From contig RMBW01000002.1 of the NCBI GenBank assembly GCA_004009845.1, forward strand, positions 496,001 to 560,000: a stretch of 64,000 nucleotides of DNA, written 5' to 3'. A model generated the notes under the pieces. That model was not told the origin of the DNA. It searched no databases and was given only the letters and a program-made list of their open reading frames with translations. Source of the stretch: Davidsoniella eucalypti. Lineage: Eukaryota; Ascomycota; Sordariomycetes; Microascales; Ceratocystidaceae. Shown here piece after piece: positions 45,922 to 56,949 of the stretch. Numbering within the stretch: position 1 is the first letter of the stretch; each line of letters begins with the position of its first letter. The translations under genes and the position numbers were made by a program.

Positions 45922-47899
45922 TTATAGCTTCGACTTGGGATCCTCCTTGAGGGGACGAGTAGCCTCGAGATTCACAACAACTTCACCAGTGTGGTTCTTG
46001 CCACCTGGCGCCTTGCCAAAGAAAACGACTTGAACCGTCAGATCATCACGGTACCGGCGGGAGAAAGGGGAAGGTAGTGTCAGAAGCGCAGAGACTTGCT
46101 CAGTATTACGGCCGCCAAGTGCGTTTCTGACCAAGTGAGTGGCCACATTGGCATCCTGCACAACGAAGCGGTCATCTTTGGCATCAACACCCCATTGTGC
46201 TAAGCGGATGGGCGATTTGCTGCCGTCGGTGGCCGAGGACTGGGAATCATCGACAGGCAGCTTCTTCTTGTCACCAAAGAACTTGCCCCAGAGCGACTTG
46301 CCGGAGCTAGTGGCTGCACCGGGGGCAGGAGCACCGTTTACATCGATCCATTTACCGACAAGACCGACCACCTCTTCATTGGTCAACATTTCCCACAGAC
46401 CGTCAGTGGCCATAACCATAAAATCGCCGTTTTCTGGGTAAACCTGGGTAGTGGTGACAACAGGCTCGGCCGTGACGTAGGGAGGCGTACGGCTCAGGGC
46501 AGAAGCAGAGCGAGCAAAGAATTTCTGTTTCAGACGCAGAATAGTCTCCGCTGTCCACTTGTAGCTAGCGTCGCCAAAGGCACGTGTAGGTTCGAGACCT
46601 CCGAGGATACGGCCAGCATAAATGACGCGAGGCTCGTTGGGATGTTCACGGCGAAGACGAGCTTCTTCGTCAGGGTTGTTGCCGGTCTGGTCAGCGGAGA
46701 GGGGAGTGGCAGTCCAAGAGCCCTTTGGACCACGACGACCAAGCACGGCTCGGGAGTCTCCAGTGCAGGCTACGCGAAGAAGTCCAGAACGGCTGTCGTA
46801 GAATGACAGGAGGGCACATGAACCAGATAGGGCCGGTGCAAGTATCTCAGCGGCAGCATTCTTGGAGCCTTTCTCGAAGACTTTGTCAACACTCTTATTG
46901 ACGATCTCATCATCGAGACGCAAGAAACCATCCTTGATGGCTTTGTCGATAGATTCAGCAGGCGGGCTGTAATCAGGGCTGGCTGAGTATGTACTGTTGA
47001 GTTCACGAGCAACAGTGCCGATCAAGGCCTGGCGAAGCTTGGCCGAGGTCGTCCAACCGCTATATAGTTAAGTTGATTAGTTTTTCGAGGTCTCCAAAGA
47101 TAATTAGTAGACTTTGTCCGACTTACGAGTGGCCGTCAAAGACGCCCCAGAACATCCAATCACTATTCGGGGCATTAGTCTGGTCCGACTTTCCAGGCAC
47201 GTGGACAATCTTCTCGGCATGGTCGTCCTCGATGGGGTTGTTGCTAGGCATCTGCACTAGATCGTAGCGTACGACGCCTTCGCCACGGTTGACAAAGAAG
47301 CTCTCTTCCATACTACGCAGCTTGGTGTCTGTCTGCTCGGAAGTGAGCATTTCGATGACGGCCCGCGTGTTGTCGCTGGTCATCTTTGAGATGGGACCTT
47401 CGCCAACAAAGGTGCCGGTCTGGAGATCATCAGCGCCAATCACCAGAATCTGTCTGGTAGCTGAGTTAGGGTTTGCAACAGCACCCTTGGCCGAAGTCAA
47501 ACCTAAGGCGCCGTGGCTGGCCGACGTCACAAGGCCGCGCACGTGTTCGGACTCGCTGGGCTGGTACGTGTAATATGCGCCGTAGCCAACTAGCACGGAA
47601 GCAAAGATGGCGCCTGCACGACGGGTGTACATGCTGGAGTATAGGACCTGGTGTTTGGGTAGCGAGGGGTTGTTATCGAGTCTGGCTACAGGTGTGGCAA
47701 TACTAGGCTTAAAGGTGCGATTGAGTTGGAACTGGCCGGTGTTTGATAAGCGAAATGATGATGCGGAGGATGTAGAAAAGCTGGAGCTGCGATATGTAGC
47801 GTTAGACGACTTGATTTGCTGTAGCCTGGGATGACGGCAGGCGGCAAGCGAGGTCCGGGGGGAGAGGAGGCGCGCTGAGCGAACAGCTACTTGATGCAT
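45922..47899 (-). CDS. Mitochondrial PP2C-type protein phosphatase (Ptc5/PDP-like)
   Basis: Two exons, 47899-47127 and 47059-45922, with a 67-nt phase-2 intron, give 636 residues. The N-terminus MHQVAVRSARLLSPRTSLAA is a presequence-like Arg/Ser segment, and residues about 85-105 (GAIFASVLVGYGAYYTY) could be an inner-membrane anchor. PP2C motifs follow in order: WGVFDGHSGW (metal-binding Asp, across the intron), CTGDSRAVLG, ARLRREHPNEPRV, GGLEPTRAFGDASYKW, FMVMATDGLWE and YRDDLTVQVVFF. These metal-binding Asp residues are all present, so it should be an active Mg/Mn-dependent Ser/Thr phosphatase. The long insertion with GAPAPGAATSSGKSLWGKFF before the last motif is typical of fungal pyruvate dehydrogenase phosphatase-like PP2Cs; dephosphorylation of PDH E1 alpha is the likely but unproven role. 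Confidence 0.9.
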
Positions 47900-48561
47900 C
47901 AAGGCGGACTTGACGGGGACGGTGACTACGGCGAAGATCGTGTATCTCGGAAGCAGAATCGCGGCCTGTCGAATTGATCGGCGACAAACTCGTCGTACAG
48001 CAAAGCAGGCGGGATCGATGAAGTTGGGCGTGACAAATCGAGTAGCCAGACCCGAAAGCGTCCTTGTTGATGGGGAAAAGAGAGAAAAAAGAAGAAAAAG
48101 AAGAGGACAGCCAAGAAACGAAGGAAATATCGAGGATGACGAGGAATGCGACTTTATGGGAGAAAAAATAATCACTGATAAATGTTGTATGTAGTCTGGA
48201 CAGCTCGGTTTTCTTGGCTCAAAGTGGGATGGAACAACATTGGTAGTGGTGGGCCTAGAAATACAATATAATAAATAGTCTTGTTTTTTTGGGCACTTTG
48301 TTTGCTTGGCTAAACAAAACGTAAAAATTATAGTAAGCAAAGCTCAAACAATCGGACTAGGGTTTGTTTACCAGTTCGAAATAGGGATCCATAAGTCTGT
48401 TCACAACTTAAGACTGAGCTAAGCAAGAGCACAAACCTGACGGCAGCTACCCGACTTCGTAACGTAGTTGTACACAAATATCACGAGTAGATAAACAAAC
48501 ATCACGGCCATGCAAACAAATGGTCTTCATATAATAGATTGAGAACACTACAACTGACTTG
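47900..48561. other. PP2C promoter / 3' flank of the KPWE protein gene
   Basis: The PP2C frame stays open upstream to 48340 but without a better start. The extra residues are Ser/Phe-rich and look like translated leader. No other gene. Confidence 0.5.
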
Positions 48562-49472
48562 CTACACATCGCTTTCGGCGCTAAGCGGTGGAAAGTCCAG
48601 ATCAATGGCCGACGCCAAGCCGTTACTATTTGTACAATTTGCAGGCCTATCTGGCTTATTGTCCGCCTGGTCCAGTGCTGCTATCGTCGTTGCAGTGCCA
48701 GCAGGAGCCGCAGTTTCAGCAGGCTCCCAGGGTTTCCTTGGCACAGCGCGGGCTCCGAACGGCTTGACAGCCTATTGGGCACATCATTCAAAACATTATC
48801 ATTAGTGAACACTGAAATGAGTAAAGAAAAAAACAAAACACTAGGTACTGTGATGTAGTAAACTCACCGGATCTCGCACCACCGTACTGGGAATCTCGCG
48901 GACTCCGGGCACCGGAAGCCCTTCTTGCATGCACCGCAGCAGCTCTGCAAACTTGGCTGGTGGTTGTCCATCGCCTCCGCTAACCTCCTCGCCAGTCCGT
49001 TTGCTCTTGTCCACCACGAGATCTAGCTTCGGTGCCGCTGCCTGCCAATCTAGCGGTGCTGGCGCGGCTGGCGGTGCCTGTAGCTTCTGTGCATAATAGA
49101 CTGCTAGTTCCTCGTCAACGGCCAGACTTTGTGAGCTGGCAAGCTTCCAGGTCGTGTAGGATGCCTTGTCTACCGCCAGACCTAGGAATTTGCTGCCGTA
49201 TGCACACCGCGCTACTAGCATACCGGCAGCCGTGCTAATTGAGAGGTTGCGAGTCGCCATGCTCTTTAGTAAGGCCTAGCCGGCAGAGAGTTGTTTGTTA
49301 GTGCGAACATACATATTTCGGTGCCGGCATGGTAACGTAATAGTATAAATGATTGATGATGTCATACCAAGAACCGGAAGTCGCTTTTCCAAGGAAACGA
49401 GTCAAATGCCTCGAATTGCTTCTCCATATCCTTCATTGCGTCAATTTGCCCATCGTTGGCCATGATGGTCAT
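48562..49472 (-). CDS. KPWE-motif protein, candidate Pex39-like peroxin
   Basis: Three exons, 49472-49368, 49275-48868 and 48771-48562, all joined in phase 0 (introns 92 and 96 nt), give 240 residues. An N-terminal helical region (MANDGQIDAMKDMEKQFEAF, then DSFPWKSDFRFLALLKSMAT) precedes an Ala/Pro-rich linker. A second conserved block reads PAKFAELLRCMQEGLPVPGV followed by REIPSTVVRDP, then after the last intron AVKPFGARAVPRKPWEPAE. The helix-PVPGVREIP block and the KPWE motif together characterise the fungal KPWE-domain family, of which yeast Yjr012c has been described as Pex39, a partner of the PTS2 receptor Pex7; Pex13 carries a similar motif. A role in peroxisomal import is thus inferred. 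The start may be Met 49472 or Met 49463. Confidence 0.65.
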
Positions 49473-50552
49473 TGTGCTCAAGCCTCAATATTTGGCCGTG
49501 GTAAAGCTGATAGTGTGTGTTGGTTAGATGTGGATTTGGAGAAAGCACATGAAGATCCATAGAGAGCGAGTTTTAAGTTTAGCACTGTTGATTGTGTGTT
49601 AATTAAACCCACTGACATAAGCTAAACTTGAATTCACCAGGCTGGCTGGCAGTTGGCCACCCACCGACTCCAATTTTCGAGACAGCCACACAGACAAGAA
49701 CCAACGTCAAATGTGAATTTATGTTATATTCAACTCAACCCAAAAATAAAGATCGGTAACCACAGTAAACTGACTAAAATGATATATGTAACTAGTAGTA
49801 ATACCTCCATCCATATCTGTTTGATTTCTTTATGTCCTTTTTGATAAACATCTGTGCAAAACATGGCATAAAAGTTGGAAATCTCCTCCATAAAAAAACC
49901 CCTCTCGGTATCCATCGCAGCTCCAAGACAACCGCCTCTGTAATACATGTTGGAAAAAAAGAGAAAAAAAGGAAATATGTACATGCAAAAAGAATTGAAC
50001 AAAAACACAAAAAGAAAAATAGAAAGAAAAGAAAGAAATAAACTTGAAGTGAAATTCCAAAGAAGAAATTGAAATGAAGGCTATCGATCCGCTGGGAATA
50101 TAGATGGTGTAATACAAGACTGGATCATATGTGCTGTTGAATATCCGTTCTAAACAGTAATAAGTTGGACCTTTTTTGTTGAAAATTTATGAATAAGCTT
50201 GTTTGATTGCGGTAATAGATGGCTAGTAGGCTTTTTTTTGTGAATTTTTTTTCCTTTTGGCTGAAATCAAGGACTTGGTGGAACAATTGCTGATATAAAC
50301 TTGGAGAGTGTATCAAGAATGACGAGAGCAAAAAAAAGATTGTCTTCAAATACCCCATCCAAAATATATCGTGTAATGATCATAAGTGAAACAAAGTTGT
50401 TAGAACGAACAAAACGAAACAAGAAAAGAAATGAACCGGAGATAAAGAAACCTCAAACGAACAAAAGATATAATGAAAACAAGAAACAGAAACAAAGACA
50501 AGAGAAAAAAGAACCAGACAAAGCAGGTAGATAGTTTGTAACACAAAGATGC
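49473..50552. other. Spacer, A-rich, no gene
   Basis: Upstream of the KPWE gene and downstream of the PUF gene. The + strand is A-rich (49950-50050 and 50320-50520), consistent with a T-rich 3' UTR of the PUF transcript. Frames here are Lys/Phe low-complexity and not credible genes. Confidence 0.55.
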
Positions 50553-53500
50553 TTAACGGTAGTTGTGAGTGAAACGACCACCGATACGGCCATTGTGCAT
50601 AGGAGGCCCCATGGGAGGACCAGGACGAGTGGCACTAGCAGGGTTGGTACAAATCATACCAACACGAGAGCCGAACTTGGAGCCACGGAGAGATACCATA
50701 TGCTTGCGAATATGGACGGCGACAGTCTCACGGAAGTGCTGAGTAGTGTTGAGCAGGATATACTGAATCAGATAGTTACCGTACTGATCACCCGCAATGT
50801 CAATCAGCGGGATGCGAGGACGGTCAGGGCGACCTTCACATACACGCTCGAGGTAGCGAGATATAAAATCCGAGCCACCAATCTTGAGACACTTCTCAAC
50901 GACCTTGGAGGCAAATTGATCAGTGCTATACTCCGCAGCACGAAGGATAACATGGTCGATGGCACGCTTCTTGTCATTCTCGGATCCATGTTCGCAGATG
51001 TGCTGAATGCACCAATTGCCAAACTGCCCATGGGCAATCTGGTCGATATTGGCAAGAACTTCCTCGACGCAAGGGCGCTGTTAAATGAGGACTGATGTTA
51101 GCCACTGCTTAAAAAATAAATTCTCATCAAAACATACCTTGTCATCTTCTAAGCAGTTTTCGAAAATGTTTTGTACAACAAGACTGCCAGTCTCGCCGAG
51201 AGCAACCTCGTGCCACCCACCACGAAGAGCTTCATTGACATAAGCCATGATTTGCGGAGGTGTGCTAGTCCAACGCAACTCAAAAAGCTTCTGCCAAACA
51301 TGGCAGGCATAACGGTGAATGACAGTCTCGGGGATGCGGCAAAGCAACTCACGAACCATGACAGCCTTGTGCTCCTCAGGTACACAGTCGAAGGCCTTTT
51401 GAACAACATGGCAACCAAAAGGATCCATAGACAGGCTTAGAGTGCGACCCCGAATAGAGAGGGCAATCTTGACAACCTGCTCAGCAGTTCCATGTTCAAA
51501 GCAACGCTGGACAAGGAAGTTTCCAAAGCGATTAACCATGAGACCATAGGCCTGATCGATGATGGACTCGACGATCTCGAACTTTTGAACAGATGTACCG
51601 AGCTTTAGTTTTTGCTGTAGGAAAATAGATGCTTGTTGATCGTTATGCTGAATGATCTTGTCAACAATGAACTTCTAGTTGCATGTGACGTTGCGATCAA
51701 GTAAACGACGGTAGTTAAGAGGCTCACTATGGTTGAGCTCGTTCTTAGTAGCATCCTGATATTCAGTGTTAGTAAAGACATGAAATCAAAAAGTTATCAA
51801 ACAAGGATTTACCGTATTGTTGTTGATCGTCATAGGAACAGGCGCGAAGTTGCTGATCTCTCCCATGTTTGGCGGTGGATAGTTAGGAAATGAGGGCATG
51901 GTGGAACCTTCAGCGTTAGCATGATAGCCTACAGCCTGCGGGTCGTAAAAGCCGCTGTTGGGACCCATGAAATGGTCGAATTGAATAGGCATAACGTTCG
52001 TGGCATTGTTACTAGGAGCAGCAACGGGGACAGGAGAGCTATGCTGATCAAAGCGAGCCATAGGACCGCGGCGACTACGACGGTTAATGGCATCGCCCAT
52101 TACAAGACGATCGCCAAGAGAGGGACCCATAGAGGAGATATCGCCCGGTGCGGGTAGGTTCTGGTTATGAAGACCTAGATAATCCGGGATGTTACGAGAA
52201 GCGGGCCAGTTAGTACCACTGTCATAGACTTGTGGGGCAACTTCAGGCATGGTGTTCTGGGCAGGGTGAGTGGCCCAAATGTCATGATCAGCGTGGCCCG
52301 CGAACCTGTGAGAGTGATCAGATGATGGATGAACATGTCCTTGTCCCACCGGAGCCCACTGCTGTGGGAGAGAGTTGGGGCCTAGAACGGGAGCTCCGGG
52401 GACATTGTCGGGCATAGGGATCGGGACAGGAACCATGTTCGGAGGCATCGGGTGCATCACTTGGGGTAGAAAACCCTTCTGGATGGTCTGATGGTGCATA
52501 TTGTTGATGGTAGCCTGGGCTTTGGCAAGTTGCATGCGAAGCTTGGAGACCTCATCTAGCTGGCCGCGCTGTTGGACATTAGAAATGTTAGCGAGAGGTT
52601 GATGCTGGTCGGGGCGGCTAACATTGCTCTCCACGCTCTTGCTAGAGTCAGAAGGACTTTTGTCGACAGGTTTGTTGTTGTTATCATTGCTGCTGGTGGC
52701 GTGAACGCCGCGGGACTTTTCTTCAGGCTGAGCCATGAGGTTTTCGTGCTTCTGCTTGAGGAATTTCTCTTGCTCTGTTAGGCGGGCAAGAAGCATATCG
52801 ACACCTCTTTCGGTGCTCAGCTCACTGGCAGTCTTTTCAGAAAGTGTCTAAAAGGTGTTAGCAAGGTGATTATATCTGGTGCGTAAAATGATCTAAACTT
52901 ACTTGACGAGTGTCAGGACGGATGGAACGGGGCAAGGCAACGGTGACGATCTTTATGTGAGATGAAATGTTAGTAACCAAATTTTAGCGCACTTGAACTA
53001 GTTTTAGTTTCTCACAGGAGCCTGCTTGCTAGCGGAAGATCTATGGTTCTCCTGGAGAGAAAGGTTCTGGAAACGGGGCACGGATGTGATGTTGCGATTG
53101 ATAGGAGAACCAGGTCGATGAGGGGAGCTGCTACCAACTGCGCGAGAGCCAGAGGTAGCACGACTCTGTGTATTGAAAGTGAGCATGTCGACAATCAACA
53201 CAACTGAGGATGGAAAAGTGTTTGTGGATGAAATTTGGATGCAGATGAAACGAAAAGTGTTGGAGAGTGAAGAGAATGGATGATGGCGATGGGAGAGATG
53301 AAAAATGAAAAAACAAGTTTTGAAAAGATTTCCCAGCTTAAATAGCCTCTAGGGCTAGATGGCCTCCCACAACAAATCAACATTGGAGAACGGCAACTGC
53401 GAAGTGAAGGCGTCAACAAGCCCATTCAGCCTTAGGCAACATATGTATGTACCAATTAGCGCTGTGTGTTGTGAGTCCCTTCCTATTCTGAGCTTCAACT

Positions 53501-54230
53501 CAGCCCTGAAGTTATTCAGATCACGAGCAAGTGTGGCTGACTGAGGAAGGGAGATATGGAGGTGCAATCGCCGAGAAGAGAAGTGTAAAATAGCCAGTCC
53601 TCAACACGGTGGACGACAAACCGAAAAAGAAAGACTGGGCATTTTGTGGTCATAGGCTAGTACGCCCAAGATATGCAAAACTGGGTGACAAACATGCTAT
53701 TTAAGTCAGATAAAGCCAAGTGACATACAATGTCAACCGGTAATAGGACTTTGTACTCGATGCTCGATTTGCTTAGATATAGCATATAAATGAAAGCATC
53801 AAGGCTAAACTATCAACAAATAGAGCCTTCTAATCATAGTGATTTTAAGTAAAGACACATGACTTCAGAATCGATATGTGATAGAGAAAGGAAGCTGTGA
53901 AAGAGATTTCTCCTTAGTTACTTAGCACTTGCTAGCACTTTGAGATAGAAGGGATAATCATCAAGTATGCCTAGTTACTAGATGACTAGACAGGCAGAAT
54001 TCTAAGTCGATGATATAAGGTCTTGAGTAGACGATTGGGTAGTAGATGAAATGAAGGCAATAATGGCTTTGATAGATGATATGAAGATGGATATAGGAAC
54101 TTGAAAGAAAAGACCCGAAGAATAGACTCACCTTGCTGGTGGTGGCCTTGGCCACACGAGCACCACTGGATAGTGTGCGCAGCCTCGGAGAGCTGCGCAC
54201 AGAACGCTTTGACTGTTGCTTTGAAGTCAT
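50553..54230 (-). CDS. Pumilio/PUF family RNA-binding protein with in-frame TAG at a conserved Trp
   Basis: Six exons: 54230-54132, 53165-53016, 52950-52903, 52847-51813, 51755-51138 and 51077-50553, all phase 0, total 824 codons. The N-terminal 440 residues are disordered (Ser, Asn, Pro, Gln-rich, with a coiled coil LLARLTEQEKFLKQKHENLM). The PUF domain then shows seven clear repeats plus a degenerate first one: NRFGNFLVQRCFEHG, DPFGCHVVQKAFDC, RYACHVWQKLFEL, GETGSLVVQNIFENC, GQFGNWCIQHICEHG, DQFASKVVEKCLKIG, DQYGNYLIQYILLNT. Recognition residues of the last three (N/Q, S/E, N/Q) predict the classic UGU core. At codon 471 (51677-51675), in LDRNVTCN-TAG-KFIVDKI, a TAG replaces a Trp that I recall as conserved in related fungal PUFs. 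All repeats lie downstream and are intact, so function requires recoding. An alternative start is Met 53186 (MLTFNTQ), directly continuous with exon 2. Confidence 0.85.
51660..51689 (-). other. Predicted mRNA hairpin presenting the PUF in-frame TAG at its loop
   Basis: In the sense strand AACT pairs with AGTT around a three-base loop AGA whose first base is the A of the TAG (51676). The helix resumes after a 3x3 internal loop with ACA/TGT and, past one bulged T, GTC/GAC. Found by eye, with no energy computed. Confidence 0.45.
53166..54131 (-). other. Unusually long (966 nt) first intron, or alternative promoter region, of the PUF gene
   Basis: The donor GTGAGT at 54131 follows MTSKQQSKRS to VAKATTSK, and the acceptor CACAG at 53166 joins SRATSGSRAV in frame. 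All other PUF introns are 55-65 nt. A second ATG at 53186 runs straight into exon 2, so this segment may instead be a promoter for a shorter transcript. Confidence 0.5.
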
Positions 54231-54721
54231 GGCTGGATGACTTCGGTTGCAGAATAGAGTGATAGTGTAAGAGGAGAGGTTTCTACATGAGAAATGAGGA
54301 CATCGAGCCCTATTTATACTTTTTCCCTAGGCACCAAGATTCGTCTATACCAGGCAACAACATCTTTTTCTCTTCTTTGCAAGCAAACATTTATATTCCC
54401 ACTTAGTCTATATTTCACTAATCTAGGAGTTGACTCACAAGATATATTACAAACGGAATTTATGGGTCGATGGCTCGTTCCTTCCTTAAACGGAATGCAA
54501 AAGCAAATGAGCATGAAAAGCGACGACACATCGGTTACTGGCTAGGCGACTAATAAGTCGTATGTATAGCTGTGAAGCCATATTAGGTACGGTAGAAATA
54601 TCAAGACAGTCATAGAAGCAAAGAGGTATTGTATAATGAATAGTAAATTGATAATGATACAGAACAGAACTCCGGTCCGAGATGGCATTGAATAATGTAC
54701 AGGAAGTAAGAATAATAACGG
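54231..54721. other. Spacer between mS33 stop and PUF start
   Basis: About 0.5 kb, probably the PUF promoter and leader. No gene; the frame at 54486-54803 (-) overlaps mS33 exons in the wrong phase. Confidence 0.5.
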
Positions 54722-55213
54722 CTATTTTCTCTTCTTCTTGAGGTCGGCGGCAGCTAGGTACCCAGTTAGTAAAGGTAGTGAAAGGTATGGAAGCAACGAA
54801 CAACTTACTTGGGGCATCTCTCTTCTTCTTGGGGGCGCCTTTACCACGACCATGGAGACTATATGAAGGTTAGTGATTTGAGAAACGTATTACGATGATA
54901 ATGAAGACATACAGGTCAAGGTTTTCTAAACGGTCAAGCTCCTTCTGATCCCATGCATAGATATGAGGACCAAACATTTGACGGACATCCCTGATCGTAG
55001 CCTCCTTGCGAGGGTAATAATCGACCAATGCGGGACCACGAAGACGTTGACGAAGGACTTTGTTACCGAGACGGATACCATCCGGGTTATAGGTGGTAGA
55101 GAAGACAGAGCATTGTGTCTGATAATGTTAGCCGGCAACTCAGAGATTATGTATTAGCTTGGAGAATATCTCACCTTCATGAGATCTAGCAATCTCGCAC
55201 GAGGGACACTCAT
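54722..55213 (-). CDS. RSM27: Mitochondrial small ribosomal subunit protein mS33 (Rsm27)
   Basis: Four exons, 55213-55175, 55118-54913, 54858-54809 and 54753-54722, with three 54-56-nt introns, give 108 residues, normal for mS33. The sequence MSVPRARLLDLMK, then TQCSVFSTTYNPDGIRLGN, KVLRQRLRGPALVDYYPRK and the basic tail GRGKGAPKKKRDAP ending AADLKKKRK matches the family. It is a mitochondria-specific component of the small mitoribosomal subunit. No cleavable presequence is obvious beyond the basic N-terminus. It is divergently arranged with the RNase III gene, 331 bp apart, so the two share a promoter region. Confidence 0.92.
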
Positions 55214-55544
55214 TTTGTCTGGATTCTGTGATTGATAGCCCCTTTCGGACGTTAAGATAACCAATCGTGACACGAAACTTTAGCGATCTGACGATGTTGA
55301 AGGTGGAGCAATTTTAGGGATCGCTTTGTGACGCCACATTTACGTCAGCCACCGAAAATGTGGCGCTGTCGCGATGGATCTTGTTGCTATGCAAAAACTT
55401 AGCGCATAATGTTTAGCTTGCGAATTCAAGTGCCTGAAATTTTACAGAGGAAACATGTGCGCCTGGAAACATTAAATTAGGTTTTTTTGTTCTACATTTT
55501 ACAAAAAATCACCGCAAATTGCATAGACGACATATCACCGTATA
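55214..55544. promoter_or_regulatory. Shared divergent promoter of mS33 and RNase III genes
   Basis: 331 bp between two divergently transcribed start codons. No specific factor site is assigned with confidence. Confidence 0.6.
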
Positions 55545-56949
55545 ATGACTAAACGATCACGGGAAGAATTTGCCGATGGCGAACTAGAAGCTAATGATTC
55601 AAGTAAGCGCTCCAAGGAGCAGACAAAAGATGCGATCAGTACTATTCTGGAGCATTCTGACGGGCTCATTGAGTATCTCCAAGCGCTGAAGAGCGACACT
55701 GGCAAAAGAAGCCGCCATGAAAAGAATCTAGCCAATTTGGTTAATGAAATTCTCCCTGCTCTCAAGATTCTTGCAAGCTCATCAAAACTGAGTCGTAATG
55801 AAGTACGTTATAATGATCATATATCATATTATACAGTAACTAATACATATACCTCATATTCAGCAAAAAGAGGTTGGTACAAAAATAGACAATCTGTCAA
55901 CAGAAACAGACTCAACTCCCAACCCCGAATCAGAGGTGAAAGCTGTTGGCTCTGTAGAGGCAGCTAGTGAGATTGTCAAAGACGATGTATCCCAAAAAAC
56001 ACCTTCATCAAATGATACTTCAAGCAAGAAGGGGATAGAAGCTCCTTGGTATTATCTCACCACTGGTTGGTCTACCGAAGACATTCGACCCCAACTACCA
56101 CCACTGCCGGAAGTCAATCAGGACCTAATGACGGCTGCCTTTACGCACGCAGCTTTCAGTCGGAATGGCAAGTCTCTGTCATACGAGAGACTGGAATGGG
56201 TGGGTGATGCCTACCTTTATGTACTGTCATCCGCGTTTATCTTCCAAACCTTTGGCTCAATATCCACAGGTCGCTGTGCGCAGATCCGAGAATCTCTAGT
56301 AAAGAACGCAACTCTTGCGAGTTATTTTCGGGAATATGATCTAGGTCGGTACGCACGCGTCCCCCCCGAGCGTTCTAAAGCCACATTGTCGCGGGTGCCT
56401 GATAGCGACAAGGAGACTATCAAGGTCCAAGGCGATATGCTAGAGGCCTTTGTTGCTGCAGTCGTTCTCTCCAGTCCTGAATACGGTGTTGCTCGTGTTT
56501 CCCAGTGGCTGAAACTTCTTTGGGCGCGGACTCTCGATAAACAGCTCCGGGACCTAGCAAGAACCGCCGTAGCTGGTGCGCAAGAGCTTGGAGAGGGTGG
56601 CGTCGATGCTAAACTCGGCGCCAAGACTCGGTTAGCCAACCACATTCAAGTTCCCGGCGTTCTCCTTCAGTATAAGGACCTCAACTGTAAGAAGAAGGAA
56701 AAGGGGAGCAACTTGCCACTATATTCTGTTGGTGTCTATCTTACGGGCTGGGGCGAGACGGACAAGATGATTGGAATGGCTACGGCACTATCGAAGAAAG
56801 AGGCTGGACAGAAAGCAGCGTTGCAGGCTTTAGAAAGCTCAAAGCTCATGAAGCAATATCATGCTAAGAAGCGAGCTTTCATCGAGGCACGTGTCTCTGC
56901 TTCCAACGCGGAAGCCACCAAGATTGCAGAGTCTGTTGAATCATATTAA
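55545..56949 (+). CDS. Ribonuclease III (Rnt1/Pac1-like)
   Basis: Two exons, 55545-55802 and 55864-56949, with a 61-nt phase-0 intron (GTACGT donor, CTAAT branch, TTCAG acceptor), give 447 residues, close to yeast Rnt1 (471). The N-terminal 180 residues are charged and helical (LEHSDGLIEYLQALKS, LVNEILPALKILASSS). The RNase III domain (about 185-310) has ERLEWVGDAYLYVLSSAF, carrying the catalytic Glu and Asp, and VQGDMLEAFVAAVVL with the second Asp/Glu pair, so it should be active. A dsRNA-binding domain follows (about 350-420: KEKGSNLPLYSVGVYLTGWG then ALSKKEAGQKAALQALES). Rnt1/Pac1 enzymes process pre-rRNA, snRNA and snoRNA precursors in the nucleus. The single RNase III domain without helicase or PAZ distinguishes it from Dicer. 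The mL44 mitoribosomal paralogue is an alternative, but intact catalytic residues disfavour it. Confidence 0.9.

Noticed and set aside
6455..51755. Reassignment of UAG to Trp in the genetic code
   Set aside because: Several genes in the window end in TAG with no meaningful extension, and Trp is normally TGG.
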